From Thermomonas sp. (lineage in GTDB: Bacteria; Pseudomonadota; Gammaproteobacteria; Xanthomonadales; Xanthomonadaceae), in contig JADKKV010000005.1 in assembly GCA_016720345.1 (NCBI GenBank), forward strand, positions 744,001-808,000: a DNA stretch of 64,000 nucleotides, given 5' to 3'. Positions 48,917 to 60,719 of the stretch are shown here, one piece after another (position 1 is the stretch's first letter; every line of letters begins with the position of its first letter). The translations under genes were made by a program, and so were the position numbers. Under the pieces are notes generated by a model. That model was given only the letters and a program-made list of their open reading frames with translations. It did not search any database and was not told the origin of the DNA.

Positions 48917-50356
48917 ATGCCCACGCTGCTGTCGTCCTGGGAGGCCCTGTGGGCGATCCCGCACATCGGCCTCTACGTCGGCCTGGGCTGGCTTGCGTAC
49001 CTGCTCGGACTGGGGGTGTGGATCGTGCTGCAGAAGCGCGAGCCGGCGGCGACGATCAGCTGGCTGGTCAGCCTGGCCGCCCTGCCCTACATCGGCTTCT
49101 TCGTCTACCACGTGTTCGGTCCGCAGAAGATCCGCCGCCACCGGCTGCGGCGCTCGCGGGCGCGGGTGGGCATGCCGGGACCACCAGGCGAAGGTGAGCA
49201 CGAGGCAGTGGAACTGGCGCGACTCGGGCAGGCGACCACCGGGCTGCCGCCGACCACCGCGCAACGCGTGGACCTGCTGATCGACGGTGCGGCGACCTAC
49301 GACGCGCTGCTGGACGCAGTGCGTGGTGCCCGCGACCACGTCCACCTCGAGTACTACATCTACCACCCCGACCGCAGCGGCACCGCCCTGCGCGATGCGC
49401 TGGTCGAACGCGCCCGCGCCGGGGTGAAGGTGCGCCTGCTGCTGGATGCGGTGGGCAGCGCCGGCACCGCGGATGCGTTCTTCGCCGACCTGCGGGCAGC
49501 CGGCGGCGAACTGGCCTGGTTCCATCCGATGCGCTTTGGGCACGTGTGGAAGCGGCCGTGGCTGAACATGCGTACCCACCGCAAGATCGTGGTGGTCGAT
49601 GGCCGGGTCGGCTTCGCCGGCGGCATCAACATCACCGACGAGGAGAACGAGCGCCTGCGCGCAGACGCCTACCGCGACCTGCACCTGCGGATCGAGGGCG
49701 ACAGCGTGCGCGCCCTGCAGCTGGTGTTCGTCGAGGACTGGGTGTACGCCACCGGCAGCCGCGACTTCATCGGCGAGGTGGCGCGGGCGATGCCGCCACC
49801 CGCGCACGGGCCGGTCCATGCGCAGGTACTGACCTCCGGCCCGGACTCCGACTGGGAGGCGATCCACCGCCTGCACGTCGGCGCGATCCACGCGGCGAAG
49901 CGGCGGGTGTGGCTGGTCACCCCGTACTTCGTGCCCGGCGAGGCGGCGATGATGGCGCTCACCTCGGCCGGGTTCGGCGGGCTCGACGTGCGCCTGCTGG
50001 TGCCGAAGACCAGCGACAGCACCCTGGTCACCTACGCCGCACGCTCCTACTTCGACAGCCTGCTGGAAGCCGGGGTCAAGGTCTACGAATACGGCCCGCG
50101 CATGCTGCACACCAAGGCGCTGCTGGTGGACGACGAGCTCGCCCTGGTCGGCAGCGCGAATTTCGACCACCGCAGCTTTCGCCTCAACTTCGAGGTCTGC
50201 CTGCTGATCCGCGATGCCGGCGTGGCTGGCGACCTCGCGAAACTGATCGAGGGCGAATTCGCGCAGGCACCGCGGGTGCGCGCCGACCGCGAGCGCCCGC
50301 TATGGCGCGCGCGGCTGCCGGAGGCTTTCGCACGGCTGCTGTCGCCCCTGCTCTGA
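48917..50356 (+). CDS. cls: Cardiolipin synthase
   Basis: The 479-residue enzyme makes cardiolipin from phosphatidylglycerol by phosphatidyl transfer. Two N-terminal membrane helices (about 10-65) precede two phospholipase D domains. The catalytic H-x-K motifs are HRKIVVVDGRVGFAGG near residue 220 and HTKALLVDDELALVGSANFD near residue 396, both intact. A GGAG six bases upstream supports ATG at 48917. The much longer open frame beginning at 47228 is antisense or out-of-frame noise over the SLC13 gene. Confidence 0.92.
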   Translation: MPTLLSSWEALWAIPHIGLYVGLGWLAYLLGLGVWIVLQKREPAATISWLVSLAALPYIGFFVYHVFGPQKIRRHRLRRSRARVGMPGPPGEGEHEAVELARLGQATTGLPPTTAQRVDLLIDGAATYDALLDAVRGARDHVHLEYYIYHPDRSGTALRDALVERARAGVKVRLLLDAVGSAGTADAFFADLRAAGGELAWFHPMRFGHVWKRPWLNMRTHRKIVVVDGRVGFAGGINITDEENERLRADAYRDLHLRIEGDSVRALQLVFVEDWVYATGSRDFIGEVARAMPPPAHGPVHAQVLTSGPDSDWEAIHRLHVGAIHAAKRRVWLVTPYFVPGEAAMMALTSAGFGGLDVRLLVPKTSDSTLVTYAARSYFDSLLEAGVKVYEYGPRMLHTKALLVDDELALVGSANFDHRSFRLNFEVCLLIRDAGVAGDLAKLIEGEFAQAPRVRADRERPLWRARLPEAFARLLSPLL

Positions 50357-50417
50357 CGGATTCCTCGGCGCCGGCCGCGGGCGTACACTGCCGCCAATTC
50401 CGCCCGGAGCCGCCTGC

Positions 50418-50675
50418 ATGCATTGGCTGTACCTCCTGCTCGCGCTCGCCGCGCTGGTGCTCGCCATCAAGACCACCTCCACCAGCCTGATGGTGGTGAG
50501 CCTGCTGGCGTCGCTGGTGTTGCTGCTGCTGTGGCTGGCCGGGCTGTACTCGGCGCGCATGGCCGGCCGCAGCCGCGATCCCTCGGCGATGATCGACCCC
50601 ACCGAACTGCGCCGCCTGCGCGAACAGGCGGAGGCGCGCAAGGCCGCGAACCAGTCCGAATCGCAGTCGCCTTGA
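50418..50675 (+). CDS. Small membrane protein, unknown function
   Basis: This 85-residue protein has two hydrophobic segments (about 2-16 and 23-45) and a charged C-terminal tail with a helical stretch, [19 protein letters not shown] do not recognise a named family. GGAG lies ten bases upstream of the ATG. Its stop (TGA at 50673-50675) overlaps the TTG start of pdxJ, so it is translationally coupled to that gene. Confidence 0.7.
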   Translation: MHWLYLLLALAALVLAIKTTSTSLMVVSLLASLVLLLLWLAGLYSARMAGRSRDPSAMIDPTELRRLREQAEARKAANQSESQSP

Positions 50676-51427
50676 GCACCGCCCTCAGCGTCAACCTCAA
50701 CAAGATCGCGGTCCTGCGCAATTCACGCGGCGGCAGCGAACCCGACGTGGCGCGCGCGGGGATCGCCTGCCTGGATGCCGGCGCGCATGGCCTGACCGTG
50801 CATCCGCGCCCCGACGCACGCCACATTCGCGAAGACGACGTCCACGTACTGGCGGCGGTGTGCCATGCGCGCGGGGTCGAGCTCAACATCGAGGGCAATC
50901 CGTTCGCGCCGGCGCGCGCCGGCTATCCGGGGCTGCTGGCCCTGTGCGGGCAAGCCCGGCCGGCGCAGGTCACGCTGGTCCCTGATGGCGACGGCCAGCT
51001 GACCTCGGACCACGGTTTCGATTTCCGGCGCGATGGCGCCGCGTTGCGGCCGCTGGTCGCCGCGTTCAGGGCGCTTGGGTGCCGGGTCAGCGTGTTCGTC
51101 GATGCCGGCGACCCCGAGGTCGCGCGTGCCGCCGACTGCGGCGCCGACCGCGTCGAGCTGTATACCGGCCCGTTTGCGGAGGCCTTCGCCGCCGGCGATG
51201 CCGCTGAAACCCTGGCACAGGCCGCGGCCACCGCGCGCCGCGCGCAGGCCGCGGGACTGGCGGTGAATGCCGGCCACGACCTCAGCCAGGCCAACCTCGG
51301 TGCGTTCCTGGCGGCGGTTGCGGACGTGCGCGAAGTGTCGATCGGCCACGCGCTGGTCGGCGAGGCGCTGTACGCGGGGCTGGACGCCACCGTCCGCAGC
51401 TATCGCCGGATCGTCGACGCCGCATAA
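50672..51427 (+). CDS. pdxJ: Pyridoxine 5'-phosphate synthase
   Basis: PdxJ (251 residues) condenses 1-deoxyxylulose-5-phosphate with 3-amino-2-oxopropyl phosphate in vitamin B6 synthesis. Signatures are [56 protein letters not shown] and [16 protein letters not shown]. No ATG fits: the N-terminus before SVNLNK starts at TTG (50672), which overlaps the stop of the preceding small gene in TTGA. This gives the expected length. Confidence 0.92.
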   Translation: MSTALSVNLNKIAVLRNSRGGSEPDVARAGIACLDAGAHGLTVHPRPDARHIREDDVHVLAAVCHARGVELNIEGNPFAPARAGYPGLLALCGQARPAQVTLVPDGDGQLTSDHGFDFRRDGAALRPLVAAFRALGCRVSVFVDAGDPEVARAADCGADRVELYTGPFAEAFAAGDAAETLAQAAATARRAQAAGLAVNAGHDLSQANLGAFLAAVADVREVSIGHALVGEALYAGLDATVRSYRRIVDAA

Positions 51428-51452
51428 AAAAACGCCGCCCTCGCGGGCGGCG
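51426..51452 (-). terminator. Intrinsic terminator of the tonB-exbBD operon
   Basis: Inverted repeat CGCCGCCC (51433-51440) and GGGCGGCG (51445-51452) with a four-base loop TCGC is followed, on the minus strand, by seven T residues (A at 51426-51432). It lies 46 bases after the last exbD stop and also just behind pdxJ, where no T-tract serves the plus strand. Confidence 0.85.
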
Positions 51453-51497
51453 CCGTCATCCACGACGGGCTCCTGAGCGGAGCCTGAGTTGTCTGGT

Positions 51498-51911
51498 TCA
51501 GTTCTGGACGAAACCGATCTTGACCATTTCGGCGTTCTTGGCCGCGGTCAGGACCTTCGCCAGCACGCCGTATTCGGCGGCTTCGTTGGTGTCGATCTCG
51601 AGGGTCGGCTGGTTGGTCGGATCGCGGTCGACCTCGTTGCGCATCATCTGCTGCAGGGCAGTGATCGGGGTCGGCGTGTTGTTCCAGAACACCTGGCCGG
51701 CGGCGTCGATGCGCAGCTCGATCGGATCCGGTGGTTCCTTCGGGTTCTCCGGTGGCTTCTCGGTCTTCTGCGGCAGGTCGACGTCGACCGGGATCGACTG
51801 GATCGGCATGGTCACCATGAAGATGATCAGCAGCACCAGCATCACGTCCACCAGGGGCGTGACGTTGATGTCGGCCATCGCCCCACCGCCCGAATTGCTT
51901 GCAAATGCCAT
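51498..51911 (-). CDS. exbD: Biopolymer transport protein ExbD (second copy)
   Basis: The 137-residue protein has the ExbD/TolR fold: a short cytoplasmic start, one membrane helix with the conserved proton-path Asp22 in [19 protein letters not shown], and a periplasmic domain. It is the last gene of the cluster and is only similar, not identical, to its upstream paralogue. In Xanthomonas campestris such a second exbD has been reported as dispensable for iron uptake but needed for other TonB-linked processes. The gap to the upstream exbD is 10 bases. Confidence 0.9.
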   Translation of the reverse strand: MAFASNSGGGAMADINVTPLVDVMLVLLIIFMVTMPIQSIPVDVDLPQKTEKPPENPKEPPDPIELRIDAAGQVFWNNTPTPITALQQMMRNEVDRDPTNQPTLEIDTNEAAEYGVLAKVLTAAKNAEMVKIGFVQN

Positions 51912-51921
51912 GGCGGTCTCC

Positions 51922-52350
51922 TTACAGGTTCTTCTTGGGCGGCGTGGTGACGAAGCCGACCTTGGCGATGCCCTGGGCCTGGGCGATCTTGACCACGTCG
52001 TTGATCAAACGATACGGCGTGGTCTTGTCGCCGCGGATGTTGACCGGCGGTTGCGGGGTCTTCTGCGCCTCGACCGACAGCTTGCTTTCCAGCAGCTGGC
52101 GGGTCGCCGGTTCATCGTTCCAGAACAGCGCCCCGGACTCGGTCACCGCGATGGTGACCGGCGGGACCGCCTGCTTCTTCTCTTCCTTCTTGTCGACCAC
52201 CGCTTCCGGCAGCTGCACCTTGACCCGATGGTTCATCAGCGGGGTGGTGATCATGAAGATGATCAGCAGCACCAACATCACGTCCACCAGGGGCGTGACG
52301 TTGATCTCGGCCATCGGGCCGCCGCTTTCGTTACCGGAACTGAAGGACAT
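51922..52350 (-). CDS. exbD: Biopolymer transport protein ExbD (first copy)
   Basis: The 142-residue protein has the membrane helix [19 protein letters not shown] with proton-path Asp23 and a periplasmic domain with a Lys/Glu-rich stretch ([14 protein letters not shown]). It pairs with ExbB to couple proton flow to TonB. It lies 30 bases after exbB and 10 bases before the second exbD. Confidence 0.92.
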   Translation of the reverse strand: MSFSSGNESGGPMAEINVTPLVDVMLVLLIIFMITTPLMNHRVKVQLPEAVVDKKEEKKQAVPPVTIAVTESGALFWNDEPATRQLLESKLSVEAQKTPQPPVNIRGDKTTPYRLINDVVKIAQAQGIAKVGFVTTPPKKNL

Positions 52351-52380
52351 GGTGGGGCTCCGTCGAAGCAGTCAGGTCGA

Positions 52381-53139
52381 TCAGCGCTTGCCGGCCACTT
52401 CGCCGACGCGCGAGCCGGTGGCGAAGAAGTCGTGCAGGTCGTGCGCGAAGGTGTCGAACTGGTTGTTGGTCACGCGGTTCAGGCGCACGAAGAAGTTGTA
52501 CGCCAGCACCGCCGGGATCGCCACGAACAGACCGATCGCGGTCATGATCAGGGCTTCACCGACCGGACCCGCCACCGCGGAGATCGAGGCGTCGCCGGAG
52601 GCGCCGATCTTGATCAGGGCGCGGTAGATGCCCCAAACGGTACCGAGCAGGCCGACGAACGGCGCGGTCGAACCGACGGTGGCCAGCACGGTCAGGCCGG
52701 TCTCGAGGCGCATGCTCTCGCGGGTCACGGCCTGGCGCAGGGCGCGGTCCACGAACTCGGAGCGGTTCAGCGACTCGGCCAGGCGCGAACCATCGTGGCG
52801 CTGGTGGTGGGCGGCGGCCTGGGCGGCGTCGAGGGCGATCTTGGAGAACGGCTCGGACTTCGGCTGTTCTTCCATGAAGCGGATCGCGTCCTGCGCGTTC
52901 GGGGTTTCCCAGAACGTGCCGGTGACCGTTTCCGCACGGCCGCGCATGCGGCTGTTCTTCACGGCGTTGATGATGATCCAGTACCAGGACATCAGCGACA
53001 TCACCATCAGGGTGACGAACACGATCCAGCCGACGGCGTCGAGCTGGGTGATCAGGTGGTCAAAGCCCATCTGCTGCAGCGCGGCGGCGTTGTTGCCTCC
53101 GGCGGCGGCAGGGGCGGCAGCAGTCGATTCCTGCAACAT
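52381..53139 (-). CDS. exbB: Biopolymer transport protein ExbB
   Basis: ExbB (252 residues) is the MotA/TolQ/ExbB proton-channel protein of the TonB system. It has an alanine-rich start, then three membrane helices: GWIVFVTLMVMSLMSWYWII, and the pair LTVLATVGSTAPFVGLLGTV and GEALIMTAIGLFVAIPAVL that line the channel. It is separated from tonB by 83 bases, where no separate promoter is clear. Confidence 0.93.
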   Translation of the reverse strand: MLQESTAAAPAAAGGNNAAALQQMGFDHLITQLDAVGWIVFVTLMVMSLMSWYWIIINAVKNSRMRGRAETVTGTFWETPNAQDAIRFMEEQPKSEPFSKIALDAAQAAAHHQRHDGSRLAESLNRSEFVDRALRQAVTRESMRLETGLTVLATVGSTAPFVGLLGTVWGIYRALIKIGASGDASISAVAGPVGEALIMTAIGLFVAIPAVLAYNFFVRLNRVTNNQFDTFAHDLHDFFATGSRVGEVAGKR

Positions 53140-53222
53140 ACGCTTACCTTTGGGTGTCGTGGATGGAGTTTAGAAGCGGAACAAGGTGATCGGGTGGTAC
53201 GGGTGCAGCAAAATCTGGTCGC

Positions 53223-53891
<669 letters not shown>

Positions 53892-53974
53892 GCGCACGGC
53901 TCTGGTGTGGGAAGCCCCGGACGCAGGGCGCCAGGGCAACAACATGCGGCCCGGGGGCCGCAGGAACCTCCTAG

Positions 53975-54003
53975 TCTATACCAATCCCCTGCGCTTGTTC
54001 CAA
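53975..54003 (-). promoter_or_regulatory. Sigma-70-type promoter of the tonB operon
   Basis: On the minus strand, -35 TTGGAA (54003-53998) and -10 TATAGA (53980-53975) are separated by 17 bases. The start of transcription would be near 53968, leaving about 76 bases of leader before the tonB ATG. The spacing and -10 are close to consensus. No Fur-box palindrome was recognised. Confidence 0.7.
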
Positions 54004-54040
54004 GCGGGAAATTCAGGCAGACGAAAATGAGGCGCATGTC

Positions 54041-55174
54041 TCAGCGGGAAAGGATGTTCCTGGCTTCGTCCGGCTTCTTGACGCCCTTGTCGAGCGCCTT
54101 CTGCGCCGCGGCCTTGGCGTCCGCCTTCTTGCCGTTGTATTCCAGCACCTTGGCCAGGTTGAGGTAGGCCTCGCCATCGGCGGCCATCGGCGCGGCCTTG
54201 GTGTACAGCTCGATCGCCAACGCGATCTTGTCGTCGACGTAGGCGTTCTGCGCCAGCACCTGGTAGTCGCGGGCGAGCTCCGGCCCGGACTGCAGGATGC
54301 CCTTGGCAAGCCCGTCATCGATCACCTTCTGCGCATCGACCCAGCGCTGCGCATTCATGTAGCCGATGTACAGCGCGCGCAGCTCGCGGGCCTCGCTGAG
54401 CATGCCGCGCTTGTAGGCATCCTCCAGCAGCAGGTTGGCCTGGTCGAACTTGTCCGCCTGCTGGAAGGCCGCCACCGCGTTCATCAGCAGCCGCTTGTCG
54501 TCCGGGTTCTTCGCGACCAGGTCCTTGTAGATCGCCCCTGCCTCGTCGTTGCGACCGAGACTGGCGAGGATGCCGGCACGAAACGCCAGGCGGTCGGGCT
54601 TGTCGCTCTTGGTCTCGGCGAGGAAACGGTCGATCGTCGCCAGCGCGCCGGCGTAGTTCTCGTTGCCGAACTGGATCACGGCGAGGTTGTACATGGTGTT
54701 GTAGTGGCTGTCGTTGTCCAGCCCATCAGCGGCCACCGCCTTGGCGAAATAGTCGGCGGCCCTGGCCTGGTCGTCGAGATCTGCCGAGGCATTGCCGGCC
54801 ATCGAGTAGGCGAACGACTTCTCGTAGGGACCGGCGATCGGCATCGCCGCCACCTGCTCCGCCTTCGCGATCACCCCGGCCCAGTCCGACTTCTCGTACA
54901 GCTCCTGCAGCGCCTGCAACTGCTTGACGGTCTTGCCGCTGGCCTTGGCATCGGGCGAAACCCGGGTCGCATTCGGGTACAGCGCCGGCTTCTGCTCGGC
55001 CTGCTTGGCCTGGTCCTTGTCCTTGCCGAGTTCGGCCATGCGCTTGGCGCGCTGCTCGCGCATGCTCGGGGTCGAGGACTGGGCCTGGGCCTCGGCGATG
55101 GGTGCGAGCGCCAGCAGGCCGAGGGCGGCACCCGCGGCGAGGGTGAGGGCGCGGCCTTGGAGGATTCGATTCAT
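54041..55174 (-). CDS. Periplasmic TPR-repeat protein
   Basis: The 377-residue product has a signal peptide (about 1-31, LAPIAEAQAQ) followed by a Lys/Gln-rich stretch and several tetratricopeptide-like helical repeats from about 80 on, such as YFAKAVAADGLDNDSHYNTM and AIELYTKAAPMAADGEAYLN. It is a scaffold-type protein likely working in the periplasm. It is next to the TonB operon on the same strand, 149 bases upstream of tonB. Similar genes occur beside xanthomonad tonB loci, so a part in TonB-dependent uptake is possible but unproven. Confidence 0.8.
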   Translation of the reverse strand: MNRILQGRALTLAAGAALGLLALAPIAEAQAQSSTPSMREQRAKRMAELGKDKDQAKQAEQKPALYPNATRVSPDAKASGKTVKQLQALQELYEKSDWAGVIAKAEQVAAMPIAGPYEKSFAYSMAGNASADLDDQARAADYFAKAVAADGLDNDSHYNTMYNLAVIQFGNENYAGALATIDRFLAETKSDKPDRLAFRAGILASLGRNDEAGAIYKDLVAKNPDDKRLLMNAVAAFQQADKFDQANLLLEDAYKRGMLSEARELRALYIGYMNAQRWVDAQKVIDDGLAKGILQSGPELARDYQVLAQNAYVDDKIALAIELYTKAAPMAADGEAYLNLAKVLEYNGKKADAKAAAQKALDKGVKKPDEARNILSR

Positions 55175-55234
55175 CGGATCACCTCTGGAACGGGAGACGG
55201 GACAGCCGGCATCGGTCCCGGCAGGGGTCGAACC

Positions 55235-55495
55235 CTAGCAGAAAGCGGGTGGTCGCGGCCACGCCGGGTACCGCCGCACTTGGGCGGCAGGCGACTGGCA
55301 ACGCGGTCTGCCGGCCTGCCCGAGTGCCGCCTCCACTACCGGAACCAGGGCCTGCGCGCGCGCCTGCAGTTCGCGCAGGCGCGACGACGGGTCAGGGTGG
55401 GTGGACAGCCATTGTGGCGGCCGCGACCCGCCGGCCGGGGCCATGTTCCGCCAAAGTGCGATCGCCGCGCTCAGCAACAGGACACGGGTCGTCAT
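55235..55495 (-). pseudogene. Remnant of an M48-type metallopeptidase C-terminus
   Basis: An 86-codon frame contains ALWRNMAPAGGSRPPQWLS, THPDPSSRLRELQARAQ and a short following helix. This is the characteristic C-terminal end of M48 (YcaL/LoiP-like) zinc peptidases, where STHPxxxxRxxxLQ follows the catalytic core. The HExxH zinc site and the rest of the catalytic domain are absent upstream, where gyrB ends after about 80 bases. The tail beyond residue 55 looks like out-of-frame noise. It fills most of the 402-base gap between gyrB and the TPR gene. I see nothing else in that gap. Confidence 0.6.
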
Positions 55496-55576
55496 CACGG
55501 AGCCGGTACAGGGAGGGATGCCTCCCCGTACGGCGGGCAATCTGAGGTTGGCGTCAAGCCGCCCTGTACCCCGGCC

Positions 55577-58123
<2,547 letters not shown>

Positions 58124-58141
58124 TTAGCTATAGGAGGCCGC

Positions 58142-58150
58142 AGTATAGCA
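58142..58150 (-). promoter_or_regulatory. Extended -10 promoter of gyrB
   Basis: The minus-strand sequence TGCTATACT is an extended -10 element (TGn-TATACT). Transcription would start near 58135, about 65 bases before gyrB. No good -35 lies upstream, as expected for extended -10 promoters. Confidence 0.55.
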
Positions 58151-58179
58151 ACCGGCGCCCGGCGACGCCTGCCAAGGCC

Positions 58180-59280
58180 TCAGCCGAGGGCTTCGACGCG
58201 GCCGTGTTCCACGTGGAACCTTGTGGTCGGCAGCCCCAGTTCCTGCACGGCGGCCGGCGTCTCGGTACCGGTGATGAAGACCTGTGCGCCGCTGGCGTGT
58301 AGCGCCTGCAGCACGCGCCGCTGGTGATGGCGGTCGAGTTCGGAGGCGATGTCGTCCAGCTGCAGCACCGGCCAGTGCCCGTCCTGGGCCGCCAGGTACG
58401 CGGCCTGTGCCAACAACAGGGCCAGCGCAGCCAGCTTGGCCTGACCGCGCGACAGCCCCTCGCGGCCGGGCAGGTCCCGGAACTCCAGGCGCAGGTCCGC
58501 CCGGTGCGGGCCCATCGAGGTATGGCCCTGGGCAAGGTCGCGGTCGCGTGCGAGCAGCAGCGCGTCGGCAAGCGACAGGTCCTGCCGACGCCAACCCGGA
58601 TTCAGGCCGAGCGTGGCGGTTCCCGCGGCTGGCAACAGCGCCGCGACCATCGCATCGAGGTGCGGCTGCAGGCGCGCGACGTGGGCCTCGCGCTGGGTGT
58701 TGAGCGCTTCCCCGGCCTGCGCGAGTTCGTGCTCCCAGGCCTCGAGCTGCGCGTCCACGCGCCGCGACCGCAACAGCGCATTGCGTTGTTTCAGCGCGCG
58801 TGCATGGCGCCGCCACAACATCAGGAAGTCACCGCCACGCTCGGCACGTTCCACGTGGAACAACCCCCAGTCGAGGTAGCGGCGGCGACCTTCGCTGGGT
58901 CCATTGATCAAGGCATGGCTGCCGGGTTCGAAGCTGACCACCGCCAGCGCCTCGCACAGTTCGCCCAGGTGTCCCACCGCGCCGCCATCCAGCCGCGCCT
59001 CCCATTCGCTGCCCGAATGCCGCAACCCGGCACGATGCAAGCTGCCGGACCCGAGCCGCCATTCCGCGTACACGCCCAGCGCGGGATCGCCGTGGCGGAT
59101 CAGGCCGTCGCGGACCCGCCCCCGGAAGCTGCGCCCATGCGCCAGCAGGTGCAGCGCTTCCAGCAGGGTGGACTTGCCGCTGCCGTTGTCGCCGGTGATC
59201 AGGTTGAAGCCGGGGCGGGGCTGCAGCTCGACCTCGCCGAACCGGCGGAAACCCTGCAACCGAAGTCGCTCGATCTCCAC
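58180..59280 (-). CDS. recF: DNA replication and repair protein RecF
   Basis: RecF (366 residues) loads RecA at gaps with RecOR. Walker A is ITGDNGSGKSTLLEALHLL near residue 30. The signature LSRGQAKLAALALLLA and Walker B-like PVLQLDDIASELDRHH are present. GTG at 59280 gives the normal start VEIERLRLQGFRRF. A longer frame begins at TTG 59310, but that codon lies inside the hairpin of the preceding terminator. Two parS-type sites are embedded in the coding sequence, forcing FHVER near residues 141-145 and FHVEH near 355-359. Confidence 0.93.
   Translation of the reverse strand: MEIERLRLQGFRRFGEVELQPRPGFNLITGDNGSGKSTLLEALHLLAHGRSFRGRVRDGLIRHGDPALGVYAEWRLGSGSLHRAGLRHSGSEWEARLDGGAVGHLGELCEALAVVSFEPGSHALINGPSEGRRRYLDWGLFHVERAERGGDFLMLWRRHARALKQRNALLRSRRVDAQLEAWEHELAQAGEALNTQREAHVARLQPHLDAMVAALLPAAGTATLGLNPGWRRQDLSLADALLLARDRDLAQGHTSMGPHRADLRLEFRDLPGREGLSRGQAKLAALALLLAQAAYLAAQDGHWPVLQLDDIASELDRHHQRRVLQALHASGAQVFITGTETPAAVQELGLPTTRFHVEHGRVEALG
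58205..58220. promoter_or_regulatory. parS-type ParB binding site 1
   Basis: TGTTCCACGTGGAACC contains the perfect palindrome GTTCCACGTGGAAC (58206-58219), matching the conserved chromosomal parS consensus TGTTNCACGTGNAACA. It lies inside the 3' end of recF. Confidence 0.85.
58847..58862. promoter_or_regulatory. parS-type ParB binding site 2
   Basis: CGTTCCACGTGGAACA contains the same 14-bp palindrome (58848-58861) inside recF. Confidence 0.85.
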
Positions 59281-59299
59281 CCTCAGGTCGCCCCACGCG

Positions 59300-59332
59300 C
59301 AAAACGGCAACGCCCGGCGGGAACCGGGCGTT
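59300..59332 (-). terminator. Terminator-like hairpin after dnaN
   Basis: AACGCCCGG (59309-59317) and CCGGGCGTT (59324-59332) form a nine-bp stem with a six-base loop. On the minus strand it is followed by GCCGTTTT, a short T-run. It lies between dnaN and recF and probably reduces readthrough. Confidence 0.6.
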
Positions 59333-59340
59333 GCTGGCGA

Positions 59341-59356
59341 CGTTCCACGTGGAACA
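59341..59356. promoter_or_regulatory. parS-type ParB binding site 3
   Basis: CGTTCCACGTGGAACA with the palindrome at 59342-59355. It is intergenic between dnaN and recF, and is the only one of the three parS-type sites not in a coding sequence. Confidence 0.87.
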
Positions 59357-59365
59357 CGGGCGCAA

Positions 59366-60466
59366 TCACAGACGCAGTGGCATCACCACATGGCGCGCGT
59401 GCTGGCTGTCGGCGCCGCGCACCAGCGCCGACGAATTGGCATCGCGCAGCTGCAGGACCACGTACTCGTCGCGCAGGGCGGACAGCGCATCCAGCAGGTA
59501 ATTGACGTTGAAGCCGATCGCCAGTGCGTCCACGTGGGTGTCCGCCTCGACCTCTTCCTGCGCTTCTTCCTGCTCCGGATTGTGCGAGCTGATCCGGAGC
59601 TGGCCGGGGGACACCTCGACCCGGACCCCGCGATACTTCTCGTTGGACAGGATCGAGGCACGCTGCAGGGCGGCGCGCAGCACCTCGCGGTCGATCTTGA
59701 CCTCACGGTCGGCGCCGATCGGGATCACCGCCTCGTAGTCGGGGAACTTGCCGTCGATCAGCTTGCTGGTGAAGGTAACGTCGTCGCGCTTGACCCGGAT
59801 GTGGCTGCGGCCCAGTTCCAGCTCCAGCGTGCGGTCGCCGCCCTCGAGCAGGCGCTGCAGCTCCTGCACGCCCTTGCGCGGCACGATGATCTGGCGCTTG
59901 CTGCCGTGGCCGCCCTCCAGCGCGGCCTCGCACAGGGCAAGGCGATGGCCGTCGGTGGCAACGCAGCGCAGCGCGCCATCGCGCAGGTCGAACAGCAGCC
60001 CATTCAGGTAGTAGCGGACGTCCTGCTGGGCCATGGCGAACGCGGTGCGCTCGATCAGTTCCTTCAACGCCGCTTCCGGCACCGACACGCTCTCGGTGGC
60101 CTCGACTTCGTCCACCGACGGGAAATCGTTGGCCGGCAGGCTGGCCAGGCTGAAGCGGCTGCGCCCGGCCTGCACGCTGACCTTGTCGCCGCTCTGGCTG
60201 ACGGTGACCCGGCTGCCGTCGGGCAGGGCCCGCACGATCTCGAACAGCTTGCGGGCGGGAATCGTGATCTCGCCGTCCTGGGCGTCCTCAACCGCGGTCC
60301 GCGCCACCATTTCCACTTCAAGGTCGGTACCGGTCAGCGAGAGCTGGCCATCGCGCACCCTGGCCAGGAGGTTGGCCAGCACCGGCAGGGTCTGCCGGCG
60401 TTCGACCACGTTGACGACTTGCGCCAGTGGCTTCAGCAGGACTTCGCGTTGCAGGGAGAACCGCAT
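59366..60466 (-). CDS. dnaN: DNA polymerase III beta sliding clamp
   Basis: DnaN (366 residues) is the processivity clamp. It has the standard three-domain arrangement: MRFSLQREVLLKPLAQVVNVVERRQTLPVL at the start, LTGTDLEVEMVARTAV, YYLNGLLFDLRDGALRCVATDGHRLAL in the middle, and a C-terminal end VMPLRL that closes the ring-shaped protein. It lies just downstream of oriC, and a terminator-like hairpin separates it from recF. Confidence 0.97.
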   Translation of the reverse strand: MRFSLQREVLLKPLAQVVNVVERRQTLPVLANLLARVRDGQLSLTGTDLEVEMVARTAVEDAQDGEITIPARKLFEIVRALPDGSRVTVSQSGDKVSVQAGRSRFSLASLPANDFPSVDEVEATESVSVPEAALKELIERTAFAMAQQDVRYYLNGLLFDLRDGALRCVATDGHRLALCEAALEGGHGSKRQIIVPRKGVQELQRLLEGGDRTLELELGRSHIRVKRDDVTFTSKLIDGKFPDYEAVIPIGADREVKIDREVLRAALQRASILSNEKYRGVRVEVSPGQLRISSHNPEQEEAQEEVEADTHVDALAIGFNVNYLLDALSALRDEYVVLQLRDANSSALVRGADSQHARHVVMPLRL

Positions 60467-60719
60467 GTTGACCCCTAGATTCCGATGCGTGAAGGCCGGC
60501 CCGTGCGTGCTGTCCCGGCTCTTGGAAGAATGGATAAATCAGAAAAGCTGGTGGAGATAGTGCGCTTCAAAACCCGGGAAAACACTTTCAACCATTTGTT
60601 TCAAAAGGATATTTCCTGAACGGAAGCGGGTGGATAAGCTTTCGCGGGGTTGCGGACAAGTTGTGGACAACTTTCGTGCTTGCCGGCAGGCGCCTACTTA
60701 TCCACAGCTTGTCCGGCAT
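60467..60719. other. oriC: Replication origin oriC, dnaA-dnaN intergenic region
   Basis: The 253-base region contains one perfect DnaA box (TTATCCACA, 60698-60706) and near-consensus boxes on the other strand at 60629-60637 (rc TTATCCACC) and 60662-60670 (rc TTGTCCACA). Weaker ones are at 60529-60537 and 60651-60659. An AT-rich stretch at about 60565-60620 is a candidate unwinding element. This position is the origin in related bacteria. Confidence 0.85.

Noticed and set aside
59281-59310. TTG at 59310 as recF start.
   Set aside because: It lies in the terminator-like stem after dnaN, whereas GTG at 59280 matches the usual RecF N-terminus.
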